From contig OZ037874.1 in NCBI GenBank assembly GCA_964035575.1, positions 1,416,810 to 1,480,809 on the forward strand: 64,000 nucleotides of DNA, read 5' to 3'. The notes under the pieces were generated by a model, which was not told the DNA's origin, made no database searches, and saw only the letters and a list, made by a program, of their open reading frames with translations. Below, piece by piece: positions 20,096 to 31,059 of this stretch. A program made the translations under genes and the position numbers. The stretch comes from Rhynchopus sp. YZ270_cl-10 (Eukaryota > Euglenozoa > Diplonemea > Diplonemida > Diplonemidae). Position 1 is the stretch's first letter. Every line of letters begins with the position of its first letter.

Positions 20096-20206
20096 GCACG
20101 ACGTGGTTCAGGACCAATTTCACTTGTCATGGTGACAAGTGAAATTGGCAAATGACAAGTGATTTACATGTCATTTCACTTTTCAGGTGCCTCTGGACCA
20201 CGTCGT
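20096..20206. repeat. Nested inverted repeats with perfect 16-bp hairpin
   Basis: A perfect 16-bp inverted repeat with a 3-bp centre spans 20114-20148 (arm CCAATTTCACTTGTCA). Around it, CACGACGTGGTTCA at about 20096 pairs with TGGACCACGTCGTG ending near 20206 with one mismatch. A second partial arm (AAATGACAAGTG, CATGTCATTT) lies between. It looks like a foldback or miniature inverted-repeat element. Confidence 0.6.
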
Positions 20207-21086
20207 GCAGTGTTATTGCTAGATGTTGTATTCGATCCTCAATACCTTTCTTTGTTACTGCTTCAGGCAACACAACAAGCGGGTGTGCAACGGTACCGAG
20301 TCTCACTCAAGCACGAGGCTTCAGAACATTATTACCCTATTTTTTCCCTCAACCAAACGAAACGAGAGAGACCAGGCAACCATCTGCAAAAGTAGAGACA
20401 TCGGCGGCATCACATAGAAAACGGCTGAAGGTGAGATGCTATGCTTATCTTATTTCCACCAACACCAGGCCTCGGTAACTTGAAAAACACAACTGCTTGT
20501 GCGGAGAGACAAAACGGGAAAAAAACTCCCTCCTTTTTTTCCCCTTGTTTCATTCATTTTACTTTTACCTATAGGTGTGTTTCTATGTTTATTTTTTTTA
20601 TATTGTGAGAAGAAACCCATAACGGGAACGAAGCTTGCAAACTGATTGTGGGTTTTTCGTAATGTTTTATTTCTCTCCCCCTCGCCACACACTTCGCAGA
20701 AATAAAAACTCTTTTTTTTTTCCCCGTTCGCGGTGCTTGTTTAGCGTCTTCCGCAGTGTACAAACTTTTTTGGTTTTTTCCTTGCATAAGTATTCATCTT
20801 TGGTGTTCTCTTTCCCCTCACCTTGCTCATATTGTGCTTGCGGAACCCTCTTGAGGGCGATGCAGCCTACTTGGATCTGTTATCCTTGACATGAGTACAC
20901 TTGTTTTTCTTTTCCCCCTTTTCTACCTTCCCCCCTCCTTTTTTTTTTTTTGCTCTCGGCAAGGCTTCCCGCAGGATTTGGGGTTTTGGCCTCCCAGCAA
21001 AAGGTGGATTTTTTCCCGCGCATGTTGTAGGGCTCTCGCCAAGCACCCCTTTTGGTCAAAAACGGGCGTCAAAGCTCCGTCCCACC

Positions 21087-22815
21087 ATCGCCCAAATAAA
21101 AAACAACATAGTGGAGTTCATCCTCGGGTGGCTACACTAATACAACCAAGTTTTCAAAAAGCAAAAAGGCTTGTGCACGAAAATCATAAATAGGCGCGAT
21201 TATGCTCAGTCATAGTCCATTATTGTGTGACAACCTTTTGTTCTGAACGAAGAGTTGTATTGTCACATTAAAATAACAAAAGGCCTGACGTTTTTCGGCG
21301 ATGTGTCTTTTTCTTTTATCAAACCAGTTTTTGTTGTTTTGTTTGGAACTCTCCGCGGGGAACCTACCGTCCTCTCCTGCTCTCTTCCTACCAAGTCGTT
21401 CTCGGAAGGTTTCATGTTTTGTTCATCTCATATTTTATTATTGCCACTTTTGACACTTTATTCTACACCCCTATACAAAACCCCTCAGTCTGATAGAGGG
21501 GCAAAAAATATAAATCCCAGCATTGCCCGCTCAACATTTTGATGTTCATGATTATCCATGCAATGCTAAAAGGAAATTGAACACCATACCCCAACTCTCT
21601 TCCTATTTTTTCTCCGACGGTAATTCAGCATTTGGAGTGGCACCACAGCTGCATGTGTACCCGCATCTCATGTGGCGGGGTGGTGTGCTGTTTGTACCCC
21701 CTGTGTGTTCGTTCTCGAGTATTAATGCCTCAGATTTCCCTAATGAGAAAGAAGAGTGCAGAGGTACTTCGCAGATCGATCCTAGCATTTTTTTTTTTTT
21801 GTTGATTTTTTTTTTCTTTTCACTTTTTCACTTTTTTTATTTTCGGAAATATTGTCCCTCTGCACAAATCCTACAGCGACGTTGGAAATATGGGTTCTAT
21901 ATTTTCGGCTACTTTACAGCCAATTTTACATGTACCGGGTAATATTATAATATTTGGCACAGAAATATTAGAATGTACACAAATCGTGGGTAAAATCCGA
22001 AATAGAAATATTATAATTTTTTCGGCCAAAAAAAATTTTTTTTTGACCATGTCGCAGAGTGAAAAATCGACCGAAATTTTCGATTTTGGTGTTGCAAAAT
22101 TTTTCGAAAATCCTGAAAAGTGCTCAAAAACACGTGAAAACACATGTATAGGAACCCCATATGGGCCCAGCATTGCCCAGGCTTGGTGAAAATTTTTCCT
22201 GCATGGGGGCCCTCCGGGCCCCCAGGAACCATTGCGACCCGATTGGTTCACGTTACTGAAAAATTTGGTCCCTAAGACACACACGTGGTTAACATACCCC
22301 TGAAAAACACCCTACATCCACATAACGATCAACGTCCCAAAGTGACAAAGTGTTCCAGCTACCCCCATCCCCCACGTCGGTAAATATCATCATATAAATG
22401 AATTTGAACCCCTCTCCTTCCAGCACACCAACATACACATTTTGACACACAAGATACAACTGAACCATAACAGGGGTTTTTTGACACACAGAATACGAGC
22501 GGATTTGTGCGTCGGGACAATATTACCGAAAATGAAAATATGAATTTTCTGGAAATATAGCACCATATTTCCTTCGGTACCCCCAATGCTGCTTCGGTCG
22601 ACGATTTCCCTCGCCTTCGGCTCGGGAAATCGTATCCCTCAGCAGCATTGGGGGTACCTCAGGAAATATGAGTACTATATTTCCAGAAAAAATATACTAG
22701 TATTTCAGTTGTTGTGGTTGTGTCAATCCCTCAATGTGTGTGATATTCCTACAGTCGTTTGTATTTCATTTGGACACGACCAGCCACGATTGCTGCTTCA
22801 TTCGTTTTCCCCTCA
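21087..22815 (+). repeat. Segmental duplication, copy 1
   Basis: The first ~460 bp (21128-21585) are nearly identical to 25473-25930. Homology resumes in patches at 21660-21850 (against 26460-26545) and 22700-22815 (against 26627-26735). An unshared insert containing the palindrome at 22545 separates the last two blocks. Confidence 0.8.
22545..22690. repeat. Long imperfect palindrome (~60-bp arms)
   Basis: The left arm runs from TTTCTGGAAATATAG through GGTACCCCCAATGCTGCT to ACGATTTCCC; the right arm is its near-exact reverse complement. The centre is a short GCC-TTC-GGC turn. The transcript or single strand would fold into one long stem. It lies inside copy 1 of the duplication and is absent from copy 2. 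Confidence 0.75.
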
Positions 22816-23724
22816 TGTTTTTGTGAAGATAAAATAAAAAGCTCGCGTTTCTTTTATCGAACAGATTTTATTCTCCTCTCCCGGACCCAAACGTAAAAAC
22901 CACTTTCAATCAGAAAAAATATTTGCTTCTCTTTTTTTCTTCCACACAGCGCTGGTTTTTTCCTCAAAAAAAAAGCCCCGTGCTTCCACCAAGTACGCAA
23001 CAACTACGAACAAGTACGCAAAATGGGGTTTTCAGGTGCAGGACCAATTTCGCTAATTTTTATCAGCTTTCCCCCCGAGTTTTGACGGGAAACAATATGA
23101 CAAACAGGTGCAGGGTGGTTCCGTGCATATCATAGAACCCGGCACCTTGTGTGCCTCTCAAAAAGCGTTGTGTGTGAAGTTTTGAAGGAAAAGTAAAATC
23201 ACTTTTCTTATCTTTTCTATTGTGTTTCTCTTTTGTGAACATATCAGTTTTCAAAAAAAGGGGGGGCAAAGAAGAAAAAAAAGAGCATGGCAACAGTCCT
23301 GAGTGAGTGTGGAAGGGTGGAAGCGTTACAACTAACAAACTCTCCCCCGGTTTCGTTTCCCATTTTCCTGTGTGGTGAAGACAGCTATTGGCACCATAGT
23401 ATTCTACACTTCCTATGACTGGACCCAACTCTCTTAACTCTTTTCTTCCTAAAAAGCCCCCAAACTTCCCCCCTCCCCAGGGCACTAGCTAGGTGCTTTT
23501 TTGCGGTTTCAAAACCGCAAAAACCCGGTTTTGCGGTTTGGCGGAAAAAAAAAAAAAAACGGAAAATCTCGGGGCAGGAAAAAAAAAATGTGGGGGGTTT
23601 TGGGCACTGTTGGGGCCCCCTCGCCCGACCCCCAGATGACTGGCATGATAGCACCTTATTTTTTTTCTGCTCGCTGCGCTCACGGAAGTACACCCCAAAA
23701 AAATTTCCGCTCGCTTCGCTCGCG

Positions 23725-24686
23725 GGGTTACTGGGGGGGGGGGCTAATACAAGTACCCCCGGGTAATACAAGTACCCCTGCAAATACAAGTACCCCCCGG
23801 GTTTTTCGACTTAAATTAATTTATATTTTTAATACAAGTACCCCCCACTTTTGTGTACGTTTTTCTTAGCAGGTGGTGCCAAAAAAATTTTCCCAGCAAT
23901 TTTTACCACAAAAATCGAGAATTTCTTTTTTCTATTTCGGTGCCAGGCTTTGCGCTAATTGTTGGCCCTTGGCCCGGGATTTTTGGATATTTTTGTGGTG
24001 CGTTTTTTGTAAACCGGGGTTTCTTTACCAAAACCAGAGAATCTCATATTTCATAGTAAGGGTACTTTAGAGTGTTTTTGTACCCACATGTGACCCCACC
24101 GTGGAGAGCAATCAGCTCGCGCAATCAAAATAAACCAGAGAAAAGAAAAAACGAAAAAAGTTGGGTACCGTGCACCTGCGGCGCTACCTGTTCCCAGTCA
24201 AAAACACCACAATTTCATCTGAAATTGGGTTTTCAGACTGAAAATGCCCCTTGTTTAGGAGTCTGGGTTCATATTTTGTGAAAATTTAAGTCACTAAAAT
24301 TTTGTCCATTTTCCCGAATATGCCCCACCACAGCGCGGGATTGTCTCAGAAATGCCACAAAACACTGTTTTTTCACCCCAGACGTTACCCGTCGCAACTA
24401 TTTGAGGTGCGTTTTTTTGGGCCCGAAACATGATTTTCAGATTTTTTCCAAAAGTTAGCGCGAAGCCTGCTTCACACCTTTTCTCTTTTCTCGATTTTTC
24501 GGATTTTTGCTAAGGCGTTGTCCCATACAAAAAAAATTATTTTCCCCCCATACAAAATGTACAGGGAAAAAGTTTTTAATACAAGTACCCCCATCACCTT
24601 TTTTATTTTTGAAAAACCCGGATCTATTAGTTTTACCCGCTCAATACAAGTACCCGGTACTTGTATTAGCTCCCCCCCAGTAACCC
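23725..24686. mobile_element. Inverted-repeat element nested in hAT-like element
   Basis: Ends are GGGTTACTGG, a G run, then GCTAATACAAGTACC, mirrored at 24655-24686. Extra copies of AATACAAGTACC lie just inside both ends (23764-23860; 24575-24655), which suggests subterminal binding repeats. The ~960-bp interior shows no coding region. Confidence 0.65.
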
Positions 24687-24696
24687 ATATTTGTTT

Positions 24697-24755
24697 TGCC
24701 TGCGGCGCCATTTTCCTTTTTTGCTTCGCAAAAAGAGGGTTTGTTGAGTGACTCT
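24697..24755 (+). repeat. Dispersed ~60-bp repeat, copy 1
   Basis: TTTGCCTGCGGCGCCATTTT, then a TTTGCNNCGCAAAA hairpin, then GTTGAGTGACTCTGGTG. The copy at 27275-27340 has the same order; a partial third copy lies at 24798-24815. Confidence 0.65.
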
Positions 24756-25439
24756 GGTGTAAAACCGGCATCTTTACACCGTACCCTAATTTTTTTTGCC
24801 TGCGGCGCCATTTATTATTTTACAATGTCTTCGGGAATCCCCCTGCAATTTGGACAGTTGCATTTTGCAACCGAAAATGCAATCGTTTCAGGTAGAGGGG
24901 TGGTCCACGATCGGGGAGATTAAGTCAGAGCATAGTGAGCCGGCGTGCCACCGCGGACATGGAGGAGTATGTGATAGAATGGTCGACAGCAAACAGGAGA
25001 CTGGGGGGAGTATGTGCGAACGTCGGAAGCTGTGCAGACCATGCGGCAACACATGCTCACGCACAGAAGCATTCTGATACATGCAATGAAATTGGCAGGA
25101 GATTCCACCAGGGGTCAGTCGGGTTTAGCCCCGTAAAAAATGCCCTGTAAATAACCCCTTCCCAAATATCCCCGTCCCTCATTCGTGTGTTTTTCCTTCT
25201 AGTTTGTCGCCGCGCGAAAAAAAAATTTGAAACCGCAAAACCGCAAAAAAACGGAAAAAAAAAAGTCTAGCTAGTGCCCTGCCCCCCTACCAAAGAAAAG
25301 AAAAAAACTCGCTCAAACTCGTCGGCCAAAAAAATGGGCGAAAAGTTTTGGGTGAGTAGGCGATTTTTTCTACTCTCCCGCACAGTTTGCCTAGCAAGGG
25401 GGGCTTCTTCCTCGTCTTCCCCACTCCGCCCCGCCCAAA

Positions 25440-26735
25440 TAAATACAAAAAACATATAGTGACGCACACTCTAGGGTGGCTACACTAATACAACCGAGTT
25501 TTCAAAAAGCAAAAAGGCTTGTGCACGAAAATCATAAATAGGCGCGATTATGCTCAGTCATAGTCCATTATTGTGTGACAACCTTTTGTTCTGAACGAAG
25601 AGTCGTATTGTCACATTAAAATAACAAAAGGCCTGACGTTTTTCGGCGATATGTCTTTTTCTTTTATCAAACCAGTTTTTGTTGTTTTGTTTGGAACTCT
25701 CCGCGGGGAACCTACCGTCCTCTCCTGCTCTCTTCCTACCAAGTCGTTCTTGGAAGGTTTCATGTTTTGTTCATCTCATATTTTATTATTGCCACTTTTG
25801 ACACTTTATTCTACATCCCTATACAAAACCCCTCAGTCTGATAGAGGGGCAAAAAATATAAATCCCAGCATTGCCCGCTCAGCACTTATGTTCATGATTA
25901 TCCATGCAATGCTAAAAGGAAATTGAACACCGTACCAACCCTCTTCATTTTTTTTTAAGTAAGAGAAAACCGAATGGAGTGGGAACGCTAGTGAGAGCGC
26001 AGCGGAAACGATAGTGGGAACGCAACGAGCTTTTTTCATAACAAAATATCACGCGCAGAGAAACACTCGTTTTTCACACAGCGCGTCCGTTTGTTTGTTT
26101 TTCTCAAACGACACCTTTTTTCAAAATTTTTTGGGGCGGGTTGGGGCAGAGCCACTTCACCGACAGGTCGAGGTGTGTGCGTTTCACCACAACCCCTCCC
26201 TTTTGTCTTTATTGTTTTTTTGTTAGCGGGTGTGGGGAAACACAAAAATGTTTCAATTTTTGAAGCCTCTCATGACCTGAGCTAACTGTGATGAACTGAA
26301 AGGAACATAACTTTTTTACTTTTACTTTAACTTTAACTTTAAATCAGTTGGATATAACAAAAAGAAAACAACCGTGACCGACCAGCATATCAGCTGATCG
26401 CGGGAGCCTTTTTTAAGGTTTCCACTTTTTGAAGTCAGACCAGTGTCCTTAACGATGCTGCCACCCTGGGGGGGTGGTGTGCTGTCTGTATTCTGTGTTC
26501 GCGAATCGATGCTATCATTTTTTGTTGTTATTTTTTTTTGTTTTTTTTTTCACTTTTGTTTCATGTACCTTCTGTTCAGTAGAATGGAAAGTATATAAAA
26601 TAACTTTTTTTGCATTTTCTTTTTTCAGTTGTTGTGGTTGTGTCAATCCCTCATGATATTTCCGACAGTCGTTTGTATTCCATTTGGACACGACCAGCCA
26701 CGATTGCTGCTTCATCGTTTCCCCTTTAGTTTTGT
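25440..26735 (+). repeat. Segmental duplication, copy 2
   Basis: Second copy of the unit at 21087-22815, in the same orientation. The best block, 25473-25930, differs from copy 1 at only a few positions. The hAT-like element (23478-25281) lies between the copies. Confidence 0.8.
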
Positions 26736-27024
26736 TGACATTACCATCAAAGCAAAATATGCGTAAAGTTCGCCCGATCACTTCGCGTGCGGACAGTGCT
26801 TTCGCCTTCAGGTGCGTGCAGTACATAAACAAGGCGCCTCCTCCCTAGGTGGCTAGTCCTCCCGTGCTGCTGTGCTGTGAAGACGACATGTTATGCTTTA
26901 TCTGGGATGCTCAATTTTTCTTTCTTTTTATGTCTTTTGCATACTTGTAGCTAACTAGCCGTGGTACGTGGCGATTTTGTTTCCCAAAAGAAAGAAAAAA
27001 ATCGGCCGGAAAGAAATTTTTTTT

Positions 27025-27234
27025 ACCCAGGAAAAAAAATTTTACCCAGGGAAAAATTTTCCCCCAGGAAATAAATTTCCCTCAGGCACTAAATTTCCCT
27101 CAGGCAATAAATTTCCCTCAGGCAATAAATTTGCCTCGGGCAATAAATTTACCCCAGGAAATAAATTTCCCTCAGACAATAAATTTCCCTCAGGAAATAA
27201 ATTTGCCTCAGGCAATAAATTTCCTTCCAGGATA
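27025..27234 (+). repeat. 18-bp tandem repeat
   Basis: About ten units of the type GGCAATAAATTTCCCTCA, with shorter degenerate units (TTTTACCCAGG) at the left. As 18 is a multiple of three, the array reads as a six-residue repeat in one frame, but nothing supports translation. Confidence 0.85.
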
Positions 27235-27274
27235 TGCACCTGGGGAACTGGGTTGCATCCTGTATCTTAAATTT

Positions 27275-27340
27275 TTTTGCCTGCGGCGCCATTTTTTCAT
27301 TTTTTGCTCCGCAAAAAAGGGTTCGTTGAGTGACTCTGGT
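27275..27340 (+). repeat. Dispersed ~60-bp repeat, copy 2
   Basis: Matches 24697-24755. It is followed by inverted ACGTATGG/CCATACGT arms at about 27369-27388. Confidence 0.6.
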
Positions 27341-27559
27341 GACAGGGATTACGCTCCACGTGTGGAACGTATGGAAATCCATACGTGAATTGTTTTGAAA
27401 AGGTGGAATCCGTACGTGTCCATACGTGGTAATTTGGGTTTTGGATTGAGGCTGGGGTGGGGTTAGGTGAGGAGTGGGGGCTCCGCCCACCTCTCACCTA
27501 CCCCCCACAGAATTCTATTTTTAGAAGACAATTTTCTTCTATTTTACCGGAAAAGGAAG

Positions 27560-27960
27560 ATGCACTGCGGCGCGAGCTTTCAACCCACCCTTCCCGCGAC
27601 ATAGTAGGCAATTTTAAGCGCAATTTTTAGAAATGTTGCGTACCGTGGCTTCGCTAGAAACTTTCGTTTTAGCAAAATATGGAAGTAAAATTTACGGAAC
27701 TGGACGATAGTTACCAACAAAAATGCCATTTTATGTCAACATTTTAAAGAAATGTTGCGTACCGTGGCTTCGCCAGAACCTTTGGGAAGCAATGAGGAGT
27801 GAGAAAGAAGGATAAGGGCAAAGAAAAAAGTAGCGTACCAGCGCCTGCGGCGCAAGCTTGCATTACATCCTTTCCATGACATAGTTTGGCTGTAAAAAAA
27901 GGTGCAATTGTAAGCGCATTTTTTAGAAATGTTGCGTACCGTGGCTTCGCCACGAGTTTA
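27560..27960 (+). repeat. Three spaced copies of a ~27-bp repeat
   Basis: GAAATGTTGCGTACCGTGGC followed by TTCGC occurs at about 27634, 27750 and 27927. The first and third copies share a longer upstream block with GACATAG and TAAGCGCA, so the unit is a degenerate long repeat. Confidence 0.7.
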
Positions 27961-28309
27961 ACACTGAAAAGATGGGGAATATGCTTGAACGCGCTGTTGC
28001 CCTGTTTCTCAGCAACAAGCGTCACAGATTCAAGAGAAAACGGAGGTGTTCCTGCTGATGGCGGAGGAGTTGGAAAACGTCGCTCCCCCCGTATTTGTTT
28101 CCGGAATTGAGCTTCTGAGGACCTTTTTCGCGCGAAGCGCGAAAATTTTTTTTTTGCCAAAAAGAAAGAAATTGGGCGTGGAATTCTAAAAATTTTCGGG
28201 AAAAACGGCATATTTAGCGATAAGTATGGTCTTTTGGCTCAAGCGAGCATGACAAAAACACGCAAAAGCGCAAAACGTCTTCCAATATAAAAAAAGTCTC
28301 TTTCAAACA

Positions 28310-29520
28310 CCTTTCCTCTCTCCGTACAACTCTTCCACAACACACAACATGGGACCATATTCTAGCAAGAATAACCCCCTATTAGTTATCAGACGCACAT
28401 CATAGGCAATGTTTCGCTCTTACGAACTACCCACATTTGCTTTCAAACACCACACACACCCCTTCCCATTCCCACCCCTCCTTACATACCTCGAAGACAG
28501 ATCACCAATGGCCGCCCCCCGAATAGAAAAAGCCAACATTAATTTTGTATTCAGAAAAAGATAACATAAGAAGGGGGTGTTCGGCAGTGATGTTGACGCT
28601 GCTTGCGTGGGAGGCTCTGCCGAGGAAAATGCAGAGCTACTGAAGATCGAGGATGTGCAGAAATATGTGGAGGCAATCAACAAAGTCTCAAAAACGCTTA
28701 CCCCGACTGACAGATGCACGTTCCACAACAACGAGAAGATGACAATTGAAGGCGAGGTATTTAACTTTGGGCGCACCAAGACCCTCCCAGCAGGGACGAT
28801 GACCTTCAGCATAGAACGTCCTCGTCATAAGAACGACGTACTGAAGGTGGTTTCTCCTGGTAAGACCTTCAGTGCCAATGACAAAACCGTAACATTGAGC
28901 CATAACGTTGCTCTGGATGAATTCCGTGAGGGGATTTTGAAACCACACAGACGATTAAGGCCGCGTGGCTACGCACGGGACAGGGGGGGGGGTGAATAGG
29001 AAACCTGCCGAGGACTACTTCACTATTGAACCACGGGGAGAGCAGGACTTCAAAGAGATGTTCACAACTGACGGCCCTGACCGTTTCATGACGCCTGTCT
29101 TCGAAAATGTGACTGCAAAAAACATTTACTTCAAGACTCAGGAGTACGCCATTCCACTCGAGGCACGTGCGAAGCTTGCGGAAAAGCCGACAAACAAAGA
29201 AGGCGTCTCAGCCGCCACACTTAACGGAATGAACAAAGTCAAGCATTGGGCGGACGATGGTCTGTTCGATATTCCGTTTATCGGTGACCATGAATTAAAG
29301 ATTATCGAAGGGAAGTTTGAAGAGGGCACACTGACTATCCCTGCTGACGCCTACGAGGACATCCTCGACACGTTCCCAGAGGATGTCCCCTCTTCGTCTG
29401 GAGGTGGGTCCTACAACCCCTTCGGGCGCTTTGCATCCGACGTTGCTATTGGAGTCTACCTCATTGTGGGAGACGCGGAGAAGGAGGAGGAATTTAAGGA
29501 AACAATGAAGAAGACCATTG
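28310..29520 (+). pseudogene. Truncated copy of the giant secreted protein gene
   Basis: This copies the 5' flank and the first part of the gene at 9112. The shared flank starts at CCTTTCCTCTCTCC (8890 and 28309) and runs through the leader GGGGGTGTTCGGCAGTGATG. The signal peptide stub is joined directly to GGSAEENA, so codons ~8-95 of the parent are missing and the frame is changed. The coding match then runs to about parent residue 424 (MKKTI). It is interrupted near a G run at 28980-28990, where the frame shifts. After 29520 the sequence is unrelated. Flank sequence is included, so this is a DNA-level duplication, not a retrocopy. Many substitutions show it is not recent. Confidence 0.85.
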
Positions 29521-29961
29521 ACTTCAACAGTACTTGGCACGCGGCACGTGGCAGAACCCCTGATCTTCAACTGCGATTATTTCTTGTCGGATGTGCTGTG
29601 GCCGCATACATTTTGTCAACATTTGTTGCCTTGCTTCCATTTTCCATTAATTTTTTTTGCATTCGTGGTTTTCCTTTTCAACACTATACATGCTTTGGCT
29701 CTGTGCACACAGCCAACCGGCGTGTTGCTCTTCTTTACGATTCTCTTGTCCTTGTCAACAAAAAAAAAGTCTCAAATTCAAAAACCTCTTCTTCCTACAC
29801 GCAAACGTATCTCAGCACTGCAGAGTTCACGAAACGGGTTTACGGGTTTGCGGATCCTTCATTCAAGTGGCCAAGGACTGCGGCTAGCATGCCGCAAGCG
29901 ACCCTGCCTTTCACAACATCCCCACACACCTCTCCCCACAGAACAGAGTTACTCCCTGAAC

Positions 29962-31059
29962 ATGGACATCACAGGACACTTTGAGTCTGCAAGCTGTGTG
30001 ATAGAAGTGGACGGGAGCGACACCCTTGCACAGGTGAAGGGGAAGCTTGTTGCGGAGCTTGGCGTGCCACGTGCTCGGCATGTTGGTGTGCGGATGAGAG
30101 GCGGTGGTGACATCGGTGACGACGGCTTGCGCATCTGCGACACGGAGATGGATGAGGGATGTGCCGTTGAGCTGTACTGCACTGGTGCCAACATCACTCC
30201 TGGGTTGCTGACGCAGTCGAATGACACATACTCCCTCACACTCTCGCCTTGTGATAGGTACCTTGCAGAGATGCGTAGCGCTAATAGTGTGGTTATCTTT
30301 GACACAGAAACACATGAGTGTCTGTGTCGTTTCCCTGCAGAAGCAGTCTCTTCCCCATCCTTCTCACCGTGCAGTGAGTGGATCTCATCCGTCAACGAGG
30401 GGAAGCAGTGTGCTGAAGTTCATGACGTGAAGACAGGTGCATTGAAGCACTCCTTTGGAGGTGAAGGTGATGCGAGAAAGGCAACGGCGTGGTCGCCATG
30501 TGGAACAAAGCTGTTGTCGTGCTGCAGGAAGGGTTTGCAGGTGTGGGACATTGCAACAGGCGTTGTTGTGCATGAATGGAGCCACATTGCGGACGGTGAC
30601 TGCGTCATGGTTGTGGCTGGGGACAAGGTGGCGACGTTTTCGAACCCTTCCAACAGCACCGGCATCACTGTCTGGGACTACACGACAGGGGTGGAGGTGT
30701 TTGTTCGAACGTGCCCTTCTGCTGTCGAATATGTGGCTCTGGCACCAAACGAGCGTTTCATTGCAGCGTGTTGCACCAACTCTGTGTATGTCTGGAACAT
30801 TGAAACAGGTGAATGCGTATTCGAAGACCTCTCAGAAAACTACTGGACTGATGTTGCCGTGTCCAACGACATTGTCGCTGCCTACACTTCTGAGGTCTTG
30901 GTCTTGTGGTCCATGTCAACAGGGGAACAACTATTGAACCGTGAAATTGAGTCCAACGCCGATAGTTCTTACGGTCTTGCGATCAGCAACTGTGGTGGTG
31001 TGGTGATGTACGGAGGCCACGAGGGTGTGGAGGTTGTTGACATCTCACACCTGTCTTGA
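29962..31059 (+). CDS. Ubiquitin-like domain plus beta-propeller protein
   Basis: The product has 365 residues. The frame is open upstream, but I place the start at the ATG at 29962 (MDITGHFES), where coding character begins. Residues 1-~75 look like a ubiquitin-like beta-grasp domain (ESASCVIEVDGSDTLAQVKG, later DEGCAVELYC). Residues ~85-365 form WD40-like blades with recurrent signatures such as SPCDRYLAEM, VWDIATG, VWDYTTG and VWNIETGECVFE. There is no signal peptide or membrane segment, so it is probably cytosolic or nuclear. The pairing suggests a scaffold in ubiquitin-related signalling, but that is inference. It is the only gene between 28 and 38 kb that appears undamaged. Confidence 0.8.
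   Translation: MDITGHFESASCVIEVDGSDTLAQVKGKLVAELGVPRARHVGVRMRGGGDIGDDGLRICDTEMDEGCAVELYCTGANITPGLLTQSNDTYSLTLSPCDRYLAEMRSANSVVIFDTETHECLCRFPAEAVSSPSFSPCSEWISSVNEGKQCAEVHDVKTGALKHSFGGEGDARKATAWSPCGTKLLSCCRKGLQVWDIATGVVVHEWSHIADGDCVMVVAGDKVATFSNPSNSTGITVWDYTTGVEVFVRTCPSAVEYVALAPNERFIAACCTNSVYVWNIETGECVFEDLSENYWTDVAVSNDIVAAYTSEVLVLWSMSTGEQLLNREIESNADSSYGLAISNCGGVVMYGGHEGVEVVDISHLS

Larger units (their letters stand above)
23478..25281. mobile_element. hAT-like non-autonomous element, no transposase
   Basis: Perfect 15-bp terminal inverted repeats, CAGGGCACTAGCTAG at 23478 and its complement ending at 25281. They are followed on both sides by subterminal GCGGTTT repeats. CAG...CTG ends are typical of hAT elements. 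The flanks are C-rich and no convincing 8-bp target duplication can be read. No transposase is encoded. A second inverted-repeat element (23725-24686) lies inside. Confidence 0.7.
19492..28300. other. Gene-free, repeat-dominated region
   Basis: No open frame here looks coding. The region holds inverted and direct repeats described separately, long T runs, and short GC hairpins. A GC-richer patch at 24890-25090 sits inside a transposon-like element but encodes nothing recognisable. Confidence 0.65.

Noticed and set aside
27025-27234. CRISPR-like array
   Set aside because: The units are contiguous with no unique spacers, and the genome is eukaryotic.
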